Shown here: piece by piece, positions 1 through 7,418 of the stretch | How positions within the stretch are numbered: position 1 is the first letter of the stretch | Layout of the letters: every line of letters starts with the position of its first letter | Assembly: GCA_020725585.1 (NCBI GenBank) | Contig: DYES01000015.1 | Coordinates: forward strand, 1-32,514 | Source: Desulfovirgula sp. | Lineage (GTDB): Bacteria > Bacillota > Desulfotomaculia > Desulfotomaculales > Nap2-2B | Reading direction: 5' to 3' | DNA: 32,514 bases | Position numbers and translations under genes: made by a program | Notes under the pieces: model-generated | Databases searched by the model: none | The model's input: the letters and a program-made list of their open reading frames with translations, nothing else | Told to the model about the DNA's origin: nothing

Positions 1-36
1 AAGTTTATTTCGCTGTTCTACTGATAGTACCGGCAT
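1..36 (-). CDS. Start of a further BREX-operon gene, cut by the window edge
   Basis: Only 12 codons are visible: MPVLSVEQRNKL, reading to the window edge. The ATG lies 13 nt after the brxC stop codon and follows GGAAGGG with about 7 nt spacing, so it is a well-placed start. An ATG 4 nt further upstream opens a frame that stops after 11 codons and is not preferred. In BREX loci the gene after brxC is usually the adenine-specific methyltransferase pglX, and N-termini of the 'LS.EQR..LE' kind occur in large DNA methyltransferases. That identity is inferred from position and a very short peptide, so it is weak. Confidence 0.45.
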   Translation of the reverse strand, partial: MPVLSVEQRNKL

Positions 37-49
37 CCATTTTCCCTTC

Positions 50-3000
50 CTACGAGATCACGATGGGGCCGTTCTTAATCCTTTCTAGAAGTTCTCTCTC
101 AATTTTAGCCACCCAGGCTTTAACATCATTTTCTGTCCTCAGAATGCTGCTGGTCAGTTTTACCTTTTGCGTTTTTGGCTCAAGCAACTTCGCAGCTGCC
201 ATGGCAGCATTGCTAAACTGCTGAGGAAGGGCATCTGTCCTGGTTTTCCAGCTAGACAGAGGGGTCTCCTGAAGACTTCGAAGCAAGGAGTCATCATCTT
301 CTATGGAAAGTCGGGGAACGCTGGCAATACCTTCAGCCGCAAGAATTTGTTGCTGCTGTTCCGGAGATAGTTTCTGCCAGTTCTCATTTCCCTCGAGAGC
401 CGCTTTCTCCCGGTTATATACCGCCTCAAAGTTGGCGTAAGCCTGCCTGACAGCGGTACGGAGCACTTTGACGACTGCTCTGTGAATATCCGGAACCGGA
501 TCGGGCTCTTCTAACAATCGACGTTCATCGCGCACAGCATTGGCCTGTTTTTGCAGTTCTTCCGCTTCAGGAAGGCCATGGGCGTGTCTCAACAGGATCT
601 GAAGTTTATCCCACGCAGGTTTGCGCTTTGCCGCCAAGTCCGCCAATGCTGACCAATTCTGCAGTTGTTGGGCCAAGGTGTCAAACTGCTCCAGTATCGC
701 TGCAAGTTGTTCGTTACCAGCGAGTCCCCGCATTGTTTCCAAATGGGTCTTAGATGGGCGCTCAGGCATTGGCGGATCGCCACCGGCACGATCGGCCAGG
801 TACATAAGCTTGGCAAGAAATTGCCCGGCTACAGAAGATTCCTCCCCCGCCTTGCAGCTAAAGCCTGCTGTTTGAAAAAGCTTTCGTAGCTTCATGCGGC
901 TGCGGACATCTATGGTTACCGTTTCAACTCGGAAGTCGGTAGCCGAAATCTTAGCTTGATCCAATTGACCACGGTCAAGCTGGACTCCTTTATATATAGC
1001 GCGAAGATGTCCAATGGCAAAAAGTGTAATCAAAGCAGCGTCAATAGCATCACGCGGCCAACCATAAGGTGCTTTTTCAAAGGTTTCGCGAATTTCCTTC
1101 CCTGTCTTACCGGATCCGATTTCAGAAAGAATAGCTGAACAGACAGGGTGTTTTTCGGGTGCATCATTCCAGCCTACAGCTTGGAAGGCGGCTTCGTCGC
1201 CACTTTTTGCCCGATTGATAACAGTCGGCCACCGATCATCATCGGCATCTTGAAATTCTCGAAACAAACGATCCAGAGAAGCTTGGGCGGCTGCCTGCAC
1301 TTTTTCTTTTATGGACAGTTCAAAACGCTCCTGTCCCCCGCCCTGAAACACCTTAGCCCCATTAATTACATCTTGAATAATGCTATCTCGGGTAGCCTCT
1401 GCCGTTTTCATACGAGTAGACATAGCATCGCGAGCTTCCCGTCCCTCTGGAGTTGTAGGAGTACCCTTAAATTCGATGGTCGCTTTAGCCGCCTCATAAT
1501 CAATAATCGCTTTTTTTAGGTCCTCGGCACCTGCTTTCGGGATATAGACGAAAATAGTCGGGCTGTCATTACCGGCCGCCCGGGCATCGGCCACAACAGT
1601 ACTTTCGTTTTCCCCCCAGCCGTCCCGGACCCAAACCGGAATTTCGTGGCCTTTGGTTTCGGGCGGCTCACTGCCAAAATGAATCGCCAGCTTACGTGGC
1701 ACCTTGCACTTCCCCTGGAGGAGTTTAATGTTGCCAAGGGCATCCATACAGGCCGAATTCAACAGAGCCGAACGTTTACTGGACAAAGCCGTAAGGTCGC
1801 TATTTAGCCGTGTTTGCCGGTTGCGGAATTCCCGGTCCCATTCGCTGCTTTCCCGGGTCTGAAGGCTGTATTCCTCGTCCAGCTTGATAAGTTTTCCTTC
1901 CTCAACCAGTTTTTCAAGAATCCGTGGAATCTCTCTACGCAGGGCAGGGCCATCACTGGCCAGGTTGCTTACTAGAAGATCTGCTAACATATCCGCGGTA
2001 GCACGGACACCAATATCAGCGACGGCTTCGCGGGGGAGTTTGCGGATGAGGAATATAAGCGCGCAAATGCGCTTGGCTAATAAACCTTCCGGAGTTCCAT
2101 CGTCCAGATTACGAATGGTTTCGTCAATTTCCCGTAAAAGAACTCCAGTACGGAGCAAGTCCGGCTGGAGCTGGTCAAATATGAAATCAGCCGGCACGAC
2201 CGTACCCAGAGGTTTTTCGGCAATCTCCCGGACAGCGTCGTGAACAATACGGAGTTGCGTACGAAGCTGGCTCCTGGTTCCTGAAACGTCAACGGCACGA
2301 AGGACATGCTCCCAAAATCGGCGGCGGACGGGTAAAAGAGGATAGTCTTCGACGACAATGCTCCGGTCTTCACTTCGGGGAGCAATTCGCGTACCGATAA
2401 GCTGTCGATCAATTTCACCAGCGTAAGCATTTAACATTTCTTCGATGGCCTTACGCTTATCTGCTTTTTTGGCCAGCACTACCCGGCGAGTTACAGTTTC
2501 AACATCCGTATCAGACAGTTCCACAGGTATTGTAAAACGATCCTTCAATCGCTGGAGAAGCGGAAGATTACCGCTCAGCGCAGTCTGACCAGCCCCTATA
2601 AGCAATATTCGGCTATCAAGCTGCTTGCAAAGGGCTTCCGCTACTTCTTGCACATCATATGAACGAGCCGTACTGTCACCTATAAAAAGCTGGACTTCGT
2701 CGAGTACGATCGCCGTACAGGGAATTTGACCATTTACGGAAAGGACATCACGAATGATCTGGATGAATTCGGATGTCGAAATATCGTCTACATCAGGAAA
2801 CTGGGCACGAATAGTGGTTCGCACCTGCTTGAGATCGGAGGCAAAGTCAGGGTCAGCCTCCAACAGTGCTTTGGCTATTACCGGACTGGCATATAAATGA
2901 CGAAGTTCTTGCCGAAAGTCCTTGCCTGAATCTTCCACAACCTTTTCAACCTGACTGTAGATGCCATTTTTTTGAAGCCAAAGGCAAAATTGGGCTTGGG

Positions 3001-3496
3001 GAAGAAACTCGGGCAGGCCTTTCGAGCGAAAGATAATACTGAGAACAGCCAGACGAAGACTTTTCCCTCCACCGGACGGCAGCGTCCCCCCCGCAGCATG
3101 AAGCCCGCCACATCTTTTCCCTAACGTATCCAATTCTTTAAGCAAATCTTTTACTTCCACTGGTAGCCGTGCTAGTTCACGGGCAGTCGCTCCATCCGAC
3201 TCAAATTTGGTGTTAACCCACAAGTGACGGAGCATCTTCAGAAGATGTGATTTACCGCTGCCAAAAAAACCACTTACCCAGACGGCTGGCTGGCTTGTCG
3301 AATCCGCATTGCTCAAGTAAGACTCAAGAATGCGTATGAGCCCTTCTTTATACTGCCCCTCGCAAACAAAATGCTCCAGTTCATAGCGAAGGGTTTCAAT
3401 TTCTTTAGAAGTGGCCGCTTCAGTAACTGTAGCTACGCCGTCATTAAGCAATTTTGAAACAATAGGGTCACGTTGGAAAATCTCCCGGTTCTTCAT
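50..3496 (-). CDS. brxC: BREX system P-loop ATPase BrxC
   Basis: Large ATPase of the BREX phage-exclusion system, about 1148 residues, in the usual size range of BrxC/PglY. The N-terminal nucleotide-binding region carries a Walker A motif, GFFGSGKSH (residues about 77-85). A Walker B-like strand, TAIVLDEVQLF, lies near residue 265, with sensor-type residues after it. The rest is mostly helical and charged, ending in a coiled-coil-like region. BrxC is required for BREX defence and for methylation of self DNA in type 1 systems (family knowledge). The open frame begins with TTG, but the following ATG overlaps the brxB stop by 1 nt (TGATG), which is the likely coupled start used here. It is the third gene of brxA-brxB-brxC and is followed by another start at the window edge. 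Its sequence is richer in A+T than the metabolic genes to the right, in keeping with acquired DNA. Confidence 0.9.
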   Translation of the reverse strand: MKNREIFQRDPIVSKLLNDGVATVTEAATSKEIETLRYELEHFVCEGQYKEGLIRILESYLSNADSTSQPAVWVSGFFGSGKSHLLKMLRHLWVNTKFESDGATARELARLPVEVKDLLKELDTLGKRCGGLHAAGGTLPSGGGKSLRLAVLSIIFRSKGLPEFLPQAQFCLWLQKNGIYSQVEKVVEDSGKDFRQELRHLYASPVIAKALLEADPDFASDLKQVRTTIRAQFPDVDDISTSEFIQIIRDVLSVNGQIPCTAIVLDEVQLFIGDSTARSYDVQEVAEALCKQLDSRILLIGAGQTALSGNLPLLQRLKDRFTIPVELSDTDVETVTRRVVLAKKADKRKAIEEMLNAYAGEIDRQLIGTRIAPRSEDRSIVVEDYPLLPVRRRFWEHVLRAVDVSGTRSQLRTQLRIVHDAVREIAEKPLGTVVPADFIFDQLQPDLLRTGVLLREIDETIRNLDDGTPEGLLAKRICALIFLIRKLPREAVADIGVRATADMLADLLVSNLASDGPALRREIPRILEKLVEEGKLIKLDEEYSLQTRESSEWDREFRNRQTRLNSDLTALSSKRSALLNSACMDALGNIKLLQGKCKVPRKLAIHFGSEPPETKGHEIPVWVRDGWGENESTVVADARAAGNDSPTIFVYIPKAGAEDLKKAIIDYEAAKATIEFKGTPTTPEGREARDAMSTRMKTAEATRDSIIQDVINGAKVFQGGGQERFELSIKEKVQAAAQASLDRLFREFQDADDDRWPTVINRAKSGDEAAFQAVGWNDAPEKHPVCSAILSEIGSGKTGKEIRETFEKAPYGWPRDAIDAALITLFAIGHLRAIYKGVQLDRGQLDQAKISATDFRVETVTIDVRSRMKLRKLFQTAGFSCKAGEESSVAGQFLAKLMYLADRAGGDPPMPERPSKTHLETMRGLAGNEQLAAILEQFDTLAQQLQNWSALADLAAKRKPAWDKLQILLRHAHGLPEAEELQKQANAVRDERRLLEEPDPVPDIHRAVVKVLRTAVRQAYANFEAVYNREKAALEGNENWQKLSPEQQQQILAAEGIASVPRLSIEDDDSLLRSLQETPLSSWKTRTDALPQQFSNAAMAAAKLLEPKTQKVKLTSSILRTENDVKAWVAKIERELLERIKNGPIVIS

Positions 3497-4056
3497 CAAT
3501 CGCTCACTCCATTATGTAAAGTGATGGGAATAGCCAGGTAATTCCAACCATCTCGTGCATCGAGAAGACGATAATTGTTATTTTCAAATTCGCCCGGAAA
3601 AAAGACTACCAACCGCCCACGAATATCTCTTACTACTTCTTTCAGAACCGCCGATACTTTAGTGAATCCGTATAGGCTGGCAACGCCATAAACAGCAACC
3701 ACAGTGTCAGAGTCAACATCTTCACCAGTAAGTACTTTACGGAGTTCATTGGCTGCAAAATGCAGGAAGTCACTCTGGAGTGGTATCGCCAGGTCTTCCG
3801 GTTCTTCGAAATAAATTTCCTTGTATTCCAAGTTGCTCATCCAGCGGGCAAAGGTTTGGGTAAAGTCGAATGATTTCCATTTGTGTCCAGATTCAATAGT
3901 TGCCATCTCGAACAATTCTAACCTGGCACGGAGTTTACGCTCATCGGTTTTAGGGTAGACTACAAAAATTATTTTTTGCTCACCTGCCAGATTACGCTGC
4001 CATGGCGCAGCAATATGGTTACGATAGCGGTTTGCCAGCTCCTCAATTCTACTCAC
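3496..4056 (-). CDS. brxB: BREX protein BrxB (DUF1788 family)
   Basis: Protein of 186 residues matching the DUF1788/BrxB pattern: an N-terminal IEELANRYRN helix, an 'IIFVVYPKTDERKLRARLELF' type strand-helix, a 'GHKWKSFDFTQTFARWM' segment, and a C-terminal VVFFPGEFENNNYRLLDARD block. These are the conserved features of BrxB, a small BREX component of unknown biochemistry that is nearly always next to brxC. The start is GTG, preceded by GGAGG with 7 nt spacing. It overlaps the end of brxA by 8 nt, and its TGA overlaps the brxC ATG, so the three genes are translationally coupled. No membrane segment or catalytic motif is visible. Confidence 0.85.
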   Translation of the reverse strand: MSRIEELANRYRNHIAAPWQRNLAGEQKIIFVVYPKTDERKLRARLELFEMATIESGHKWKSFDFTQTFARWMSNLEYKEIYFEEPEDLAIPLQSDFLHFAANELRKVLTGEDVDSDTVVAVYGVASLYGFTKVSAVLKEVVRDIRGRLVVFFPGEFENNNYRLLDARDGWNYLAIPITLHNGVSD

Positions 4057-4873
4057 GGATCAACCTCCTTTCATCCTCGGTTAACATACGGTCAACTGAA
4101 ACTTCGATCATACCGCCGGAAGAGCTTATATCCAAGAAACCAAGGCGCTTCGCATCCATTGCCAAGGAAATAAGTTCCTCTGGGGGTGTATCAAGCACCT
4201 TTGTCCATAATGTTTTGAATAAACCGGGACCTCGGACTCCAAGCAGGTAACCCAAAAGAAGAGCATATGCGGTGACGACAGGTGTAGGCTCAACTTTTTG
4301 GCGAATCTTACGAACACGACCTTTTAAGTGGCCCGACTGGGTCCAGGATGAAGAAGCGTTGCGCACTACCTTATCAAGTGTTCTATCATTTAGCCGGCTC
4401 CCAGTACTTTCTCGGAGGACATCTATCATCTGTTGCCGGGCGAGTTCTTCCCCAGGTTGCATCCGGAGAATGGGGAGGGATGTAACTCGTAGAAGGGGAT
4501 CCCGGGCCATAGCAGTAATTAAGGCAAGAAGTGGGCGACCTTTCTCATCTGCGTACCAGCAATAACGCAAAACCCTAAATATAGGCAGCGATGGATCGAG
4601 ACCATATAACTCCCGCATACGCTGACTGGAAAGTCTTCGGGTCGCAGCTGTCCGCTTGCCCAGGCAATTGTAATCAACAATTGCCGTTACATAGTCATCA
4701 CGCGACGCATCTTCTGCACATTCATGAAGTAATAACGATAACTCTTCCAGCATAATGGTTCTGCTCGTGTGGGTTCCTTTATCACCAAAGCGGAAGCCTA
4801 TCTGTTCCCGAAGAGCGTAAGGTAGTGAGTCTGCATCCTGTTTTATGTCGGCTAAAATTGGGTCATTCTTCAT
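4049..4873 (-). CDS. brxA: BREX protein BrxA (DUF1819-like), longer than usual
   Basis: First gene of the BREX operon. The stretch IVDYNCLGKRTAATRRLSSQ (about residues 65-84) and the following helical region resemble the NusB-like fold of BrxA/DUF1819, whose members share an 'I.ENIL.KRSA.SARR' signature. At about 274 residues it is longer than the roughly 200-residue type 1 BrxA. The extra part is an N-terminal segment (IGFRFGDKGTHTSRTIMLEE) that looks like a short DNA-binding or dimerisation helix set, but I cannot name it. The frame opens with GTG at 4885, but AAGGA there is only about 2 nt away. The ATG at 4873 is better spaced and is used here. BrxA is a small DNA-binding accessory protein in characterised systems. 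The assignment rests on the signature and on its place before brxB. Confidence 0.72.
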   Translation of the reverse strand: MKNDPILADIKQDADSLPYALREQIGFRFGDKGTHTSRTIMLEELSLLLHECAEDASRDDYVTAIVDYNCLGKRTAATRRLSSQRMRELYGLDPSLPIFRVLRYCWYADEKGRPLLALITAMARDPLLRVTSLPILRMQPGEELARQQMIDVLRESTGSRLNDRTLDKVVRNASSSWTQSGHLKGRVRKIRQKVEPTPVVTAYALLLGYLLGVRGPGLFKTLWTKVLDTPPEELISLAMDAKRLGFLDISSSGGMIEVSVDRMLTEDERRLIRE

Positions 4874-4894
4874 GTATTTTTGCACCGTCCTTTT

Positions 4895-4917
4895 TTGCCG
4901 GCAAGTTTGCCGGCAAA
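4895..4917 (-). promoter_or_regulatory. Twin palindromic operator of the BREX operon
   Basis: Two copies of the perfect 10-bp palindrome TTGCCGGCAA (4895-4904 and 4907-4916) are spaced 12 bp centre to centre. The upstream copy extends to 12 bp, TTTGCCGGCAAA. They begin 3 bp downstream of the -10 box and cover the predicted start point and the early leader, an ideal place for a repressor. One more half site, TTGCC, forms the -35 box. In RNA the two copies could also pair as an 8-bp hairpin just before the brxA ribosome-binding site. No regulator gene is visible nearby. Confidence 0.7.
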
Positions 4918-4920
4918 GTT

Positions 4921-4949
4921 ATTATACCTGATTTTGGTAGTATTGGCAA
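4921..4949 (-). promoter_or_regulatory. Sigma-A promoter of the BREX operon
   Basis: The -35 box TTGCCA (4944-4949) and perfect -10 box TATAAT (4921-4926) are separated by exactly 17 bp. Transcription should start near 4914, giving a leader of about 40 nt before the brxA ATG at 4873. The region upstream is A+T-rich. This is among the best consensus matches in the window. Confidence 0.8.
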
Positions 4950-5009
4950 GTAAAAAAATATAAAATTTTTTAAGTCCCTGCTATCGGATTTAATAGCTTC
5001 ACAAAAGTA

Positions 5010-5033
5010 GAGCGGATCCTTGAGGACCCGCTC
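5010..5033 (-). terminator. glmS: Hairpin downstream of glmS, likely terminator
   Basis: On the minus strand GAGCGGGTCC and GGATCCGCTC form a 10-bp stem with one G-U pair and a TCAA loop. It lies 90 nt after the glmS stop. The following bases (TACTTTTG) are only a weak U-tract, so termination may be partial. The stem fits better on the minus strand, where the mismatch becomes a wobble. The 236 bp between glmS and brxA hold only this hairpin, the BREX promoter and the operator; I see no gene there. Confidence 0.5.
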
Positions 5034-5121
5034 GCTAAACACTGCACATTACGGTTCATAGGGCTTGTAAATTTCTTCGCAAAAGGCTCGCTGTGGTTGG
5101 ATATCATAGCCACTCTGCTCT

Positions 5122-6951
5122 TTACTCCACGGTCACGCTCTTGGCCAAATTGCGCGGCTGGTCCACGTCGCACCCTCTGGCCACGGCCATGTGGTAGGCC
5201 AGTAATTGCAAAGGAATTACCGACAGCACGGGGGCCAGTAAAGCGTGGGTCGGCGGGATGTAGAGCACGCGGTCGGCCGCCTTTTCAATTTCCCGCAGGC
5301 CGTCCATGGCCAGGGCGAAAACGGTGGCATCGCGGGCTTTGACTTCCTTAATGTTGCTGAGCGTTTTTTCAAACAGGTTTTGCTGCGTGGCCAGGGTAAT
5401 CACCGGCACGCCTTCCACAATCAAGGCTAAAGTGCCGTGCTTCAACTCCCCGGCGGCGTAAGCCTCCGCGTGGATATACGAGATTTCTTTAAGTTTTAAG
5501 GAACCCTCCAGAGCCACCGCGTAATCCAGGCCGCGGCCGATAAAAAAGGCGTCCTCGCATTGCGCATGAGTTTGCGCAAAGCTTTCCACGGCACGGCAGT
5601 CCCCCAGAATAACGCGGGCCTTATCGCTCAATTTTTTGAGCTCCCCGATCAACTCCGCGCTCTCCTTTTCGGCCAGCTTCCCCCGGATGTTCGCCAGGTG
5701 CAGGGCGAGCAAATACAAGACGACCAGCTGGGCCGTGTAGGCTTTGGTGGAAGCGACGGCAATCTCCGGTCCCGCCCAGGTATACAACACGTGATCCGCT
5801 TCGCGGGCAATGGAGCTGTCCACAACGTTCGTGATGGCGATTACCGGCGCGCCCTGCCGCCTGGCCTCGCGCAGCGCCGCCAGGGAATCGGCCGTCTCTC
5901 CAGACTGGCTAATCACGATCACCAGCGTATGCGGATCGATAATCGGGTGGCGGTAGCGAAACTCCGAGGCAATATCCACTTCCACCGGAATGCGCGCCAG
6001 CCTCTCAATGACGTACTTGCCTACCAGCCCCGCGTGGTAGGCCGTGCCGCAGGCGGTGATGAAGATTTTCTGAATCCTTTTTAACTCCTCCGCGCTCATG
6101 GCGATCTCCTTGAGCATTACCCCGGAGCCGCAAGCGGGAAGCCTTCCGCTTAAAGTATCTTTTAAAGAACGGGGTTGTTCGTGGATTTCCTTGAGCATGA
6201 AGTGGGCAAAACCATTTTTTTCCGCCTGGGCCGCTTCCCACTTGACCTCAAAGACCGGCTTTTGCACGGGCTGGCCCGAACGATTAAAAACAGCCGCACG
6301 CTCCGCCGTAATGTCGGCAACCTCTCCGTCGGCGAGAATATACGTAAAACGCGTGTAGGGGAGGATGGCCGGGATATCGGAAGCAAAAAAGTTCTCCCCC
6401 TCGCCCAGGCCGACGATCAGCGGGCTGTCCTGGCGGGCCGCCACCAGCCGGCCGGGTTCTGTCGCCGAAAGCACGACCATGGCGTAAGAACCATCGATTT
6501 TTTTAATTGCCTTTAAAACAGTCTCCAGCATATCCCCGTTGTAAAAGTGTTCGAAAAGATGGGGTAAAACTTCCGTATCGGTTTCGGATTTAAAAACGTG
6601 CCCCTCGGAAATAAGCCATTCCCGCAAAGAAAGATAGTTTTCAATGATCCCGTTGTGCACCACTGCAAAACGCCCGCCGCAATCGATATGGGGGTGGGCG
6701 TTTAAGTCGGTCGGCCGGCCGTGGGTTGCCCAGCGGGTATGCCCGATGCCGGTCGTGCCGACATAACTCTCCCCCTCTAGCTTTTGCCGTAATCCCGCCA
6801 GCTTGCCTGCCTGCTTGCGGATGCAAAGGCGGCCATTTTCTAAAAGGGCCACCCCCGCCGAATCGTAACCCCGGTACTCCAACCTGGCCAGTCCGCTCAA
6901 CAGAATGGACAGGGCCGTGCGGTGACCTGTATAACCAATAATCCCACACAT
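5122..6951 (-). CDS. glmS: Glutamine--fructose-6-phosphate aminotransferase (isomerising)
   Basis: Makes glucosamine-6-phosphate from fructose-6-phosphate and glutamine, the first committed step to UDP-GlcNAc for cell wall. The 609 residues are the normal family length. It begins MCGIIGYTG, so Cys2 becomes the N-terminal nucleophile of the glutaminase domain (about residues 1-220). Two SIS domains follow, with a 'FITACGTAYHAG' sugar-phosphate loop and VISQSGETADS. It ends in DQPRNLAKSVTVE, the conserved C-terminal tail. The ATG is preceded by AGGAGG with 9 nt spacing. It lies downstream of glmM, which makes the next intermediate. The transcript is controlled by a glmS ribozyme and perhaps by a terminator between ribozyme and ORF. 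Confidence 0.98.
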   Translation of the reverse strand: MCGIIGYTGHRTALSILLSGLARLEYRGYDSAGVALLENGRLCIRKQAGKLAGLRQKLEGESYVGTTGIGHTRWATHGRPTDLNAHPHIDCGGRFAVVHNGIIENYLSLREWLISEGHVFKSETDTEVLPHLFEHFYNGDMLETVLKAIKKIDGSYAMVVLSATEPGRLVAARQDSPLIVGLGEGENFFASDIPAILPYTRFTYILADGEVADITAERAAVFNRSGQPVQKPVFEVKWEAAQAEKNGFAHFMLKEIHEQPRSLKDTLSGRLPACGSGVMLKEIAMSAEELKRIQKIFITACGTAYHAGLVGKYVIERLARIPVEVDIASEFRYRHPIIDPHTLVIVISQSGETADSLAALREARRQGAPVIAITNVVDSSIAREADHVLYTWAGPEIAVASTKAYTAQLVVLYLLALHLANIRGKLAEKESAELIGELKKLSDKARVILGDCRAVESFAQTHAQCEDAFFIGRGLDYAVALEGSLKLKEISYIHAEAYAAGELKHGTLALIVEGVPVITLATQQNLFEKTLSNIKEVKARDATVFALAMDGLREIEKAADRVLYIPPTHALLAPVLSVIPLQLLAYHMAVARGCDVDQPRNLAKSVTVE

Positions 6952-6995
6952 AGTGGTTAACCTCCTGATTGCTATTTTTATTCGGGAAAGTTTAC

Positions 6996-7035
6996 ATAAC
7001 TATTTAACTTACTTATTTCCTTCCGGAATAGTTAT
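6996..7035 (-). other. Second leader hairpin before glmS
   Basis: A 9-bp perfect inverted repeat, ATAACTATT and AATAGTTAT, encloses 22 nt between the leader terminator and the glmS ribosome-binding site. It is A+T-rich and has no U-tract, so it is not a terminator. It could be a stabilising or ribosome-access element of the cleaved mRNA. No convincing promoter is seen between the terminator and the ORF. Confidence 0.35.
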
Positions 7036-7040
7036 CAGGC

Positions 7041-7075
7041 AAAAAAGAAAAACCGCGGCACAAAAAAGCCACGGT
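7041..7075 (-). terminator. Intrinsic terminator between the glmS ribozyme and glmS ORF
   Basis: ACCGTGGC (7075-7068) and GCCGCGGT (7059-7052) form an 8-bp GC-rich stem with one G-U pair and an 8-nt loop. It is followed by TTTTTCTTTTTT (7052-7041), a textbook Rho-independent terminator. It starts 23 nt after the 3' end of the ribozyme and ends about 90 nt before the glmS ATG, so glmS expression from upstream requires read-through. A competing hairpin, AGCCATG/CGTGGCT (7092-7086 with 7073-7067), shares its 5' arm. Confidence 0.75.
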
Positions 7076-7098
7076 AAGGCAAAAACATGGCTTTTGCC

Positions 7099-7331
7099 GT
7101 TGTCCTCACCATAGCACTTTTGTCCTGGCAGTTGCCTGCCAGTTTTGTGATGCCGTTAACGGTCGTGAGCAACCGGGGAGCACCCGCCGAAAACTTCGAT
7201 TAACTCCCTCCTCGTCAACCTTTTCGAAGTTCGCGAGGCAAAGCTCGCCTTCGATAGGAACTTGCCTTTGGCAAATCCTTGTCTGCAAACTTTCCCTTTT
7301 AAATTGCGAACTCCAAAAAGGTTCTGGCGCT
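7099..7331 (-). ncRNA. glmS ribozyme (GlcN6P-activated self-cleaving riboswitch)
   Basis: All conserved core elements are present in order: AGCGCC with the cleavage site between A7331 and G7330, GTTGACGAGG (7219-7210), ATCGA (7200-7196), and TCGGCGGGTGCTCCCCGG (7190-7173). ACCGTTA and ACAAAACT follow, then the P4 hairpin CTGGCAG-GCAA-CTGCCAG. P3 is GTTGCTCAC (7173-7165) with GTGAG-GA-CAAC (7109-7099). In this family GlcN6P acts as cofactor for self-cleavage and the cut mRNA is degraded, giving feedback on glmS. P1 pairs 7323-7306 with 7234-7217 and encloses an extra 71 nt holding small hairpins such as TTGCC-AAA-GGCAA. No clear promoter lies between the glmM stop and the ribozyme. A GGGTGA-GTTT-TCACCC hairpin (7352-7367) sits there. 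The leader is probably read from glmM. Confidence 0.95.
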
Positions 7332-7418
7332 TCTCATTCAGTTGTCTTAAGGGGTGAAAACTCACCCGCCTTTGCTTTCAAACCACCCCCCTTGGCTGCT
7401 TCTCCTGTGCCCTAAATT

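Noticed and set aside
5010..5121. Possible Tn7-like right end next to glmS
   Set aside because: No TGT-type terminus with repeated TnsB-like sites and no target duplication could be recognised. Only the location supports it.
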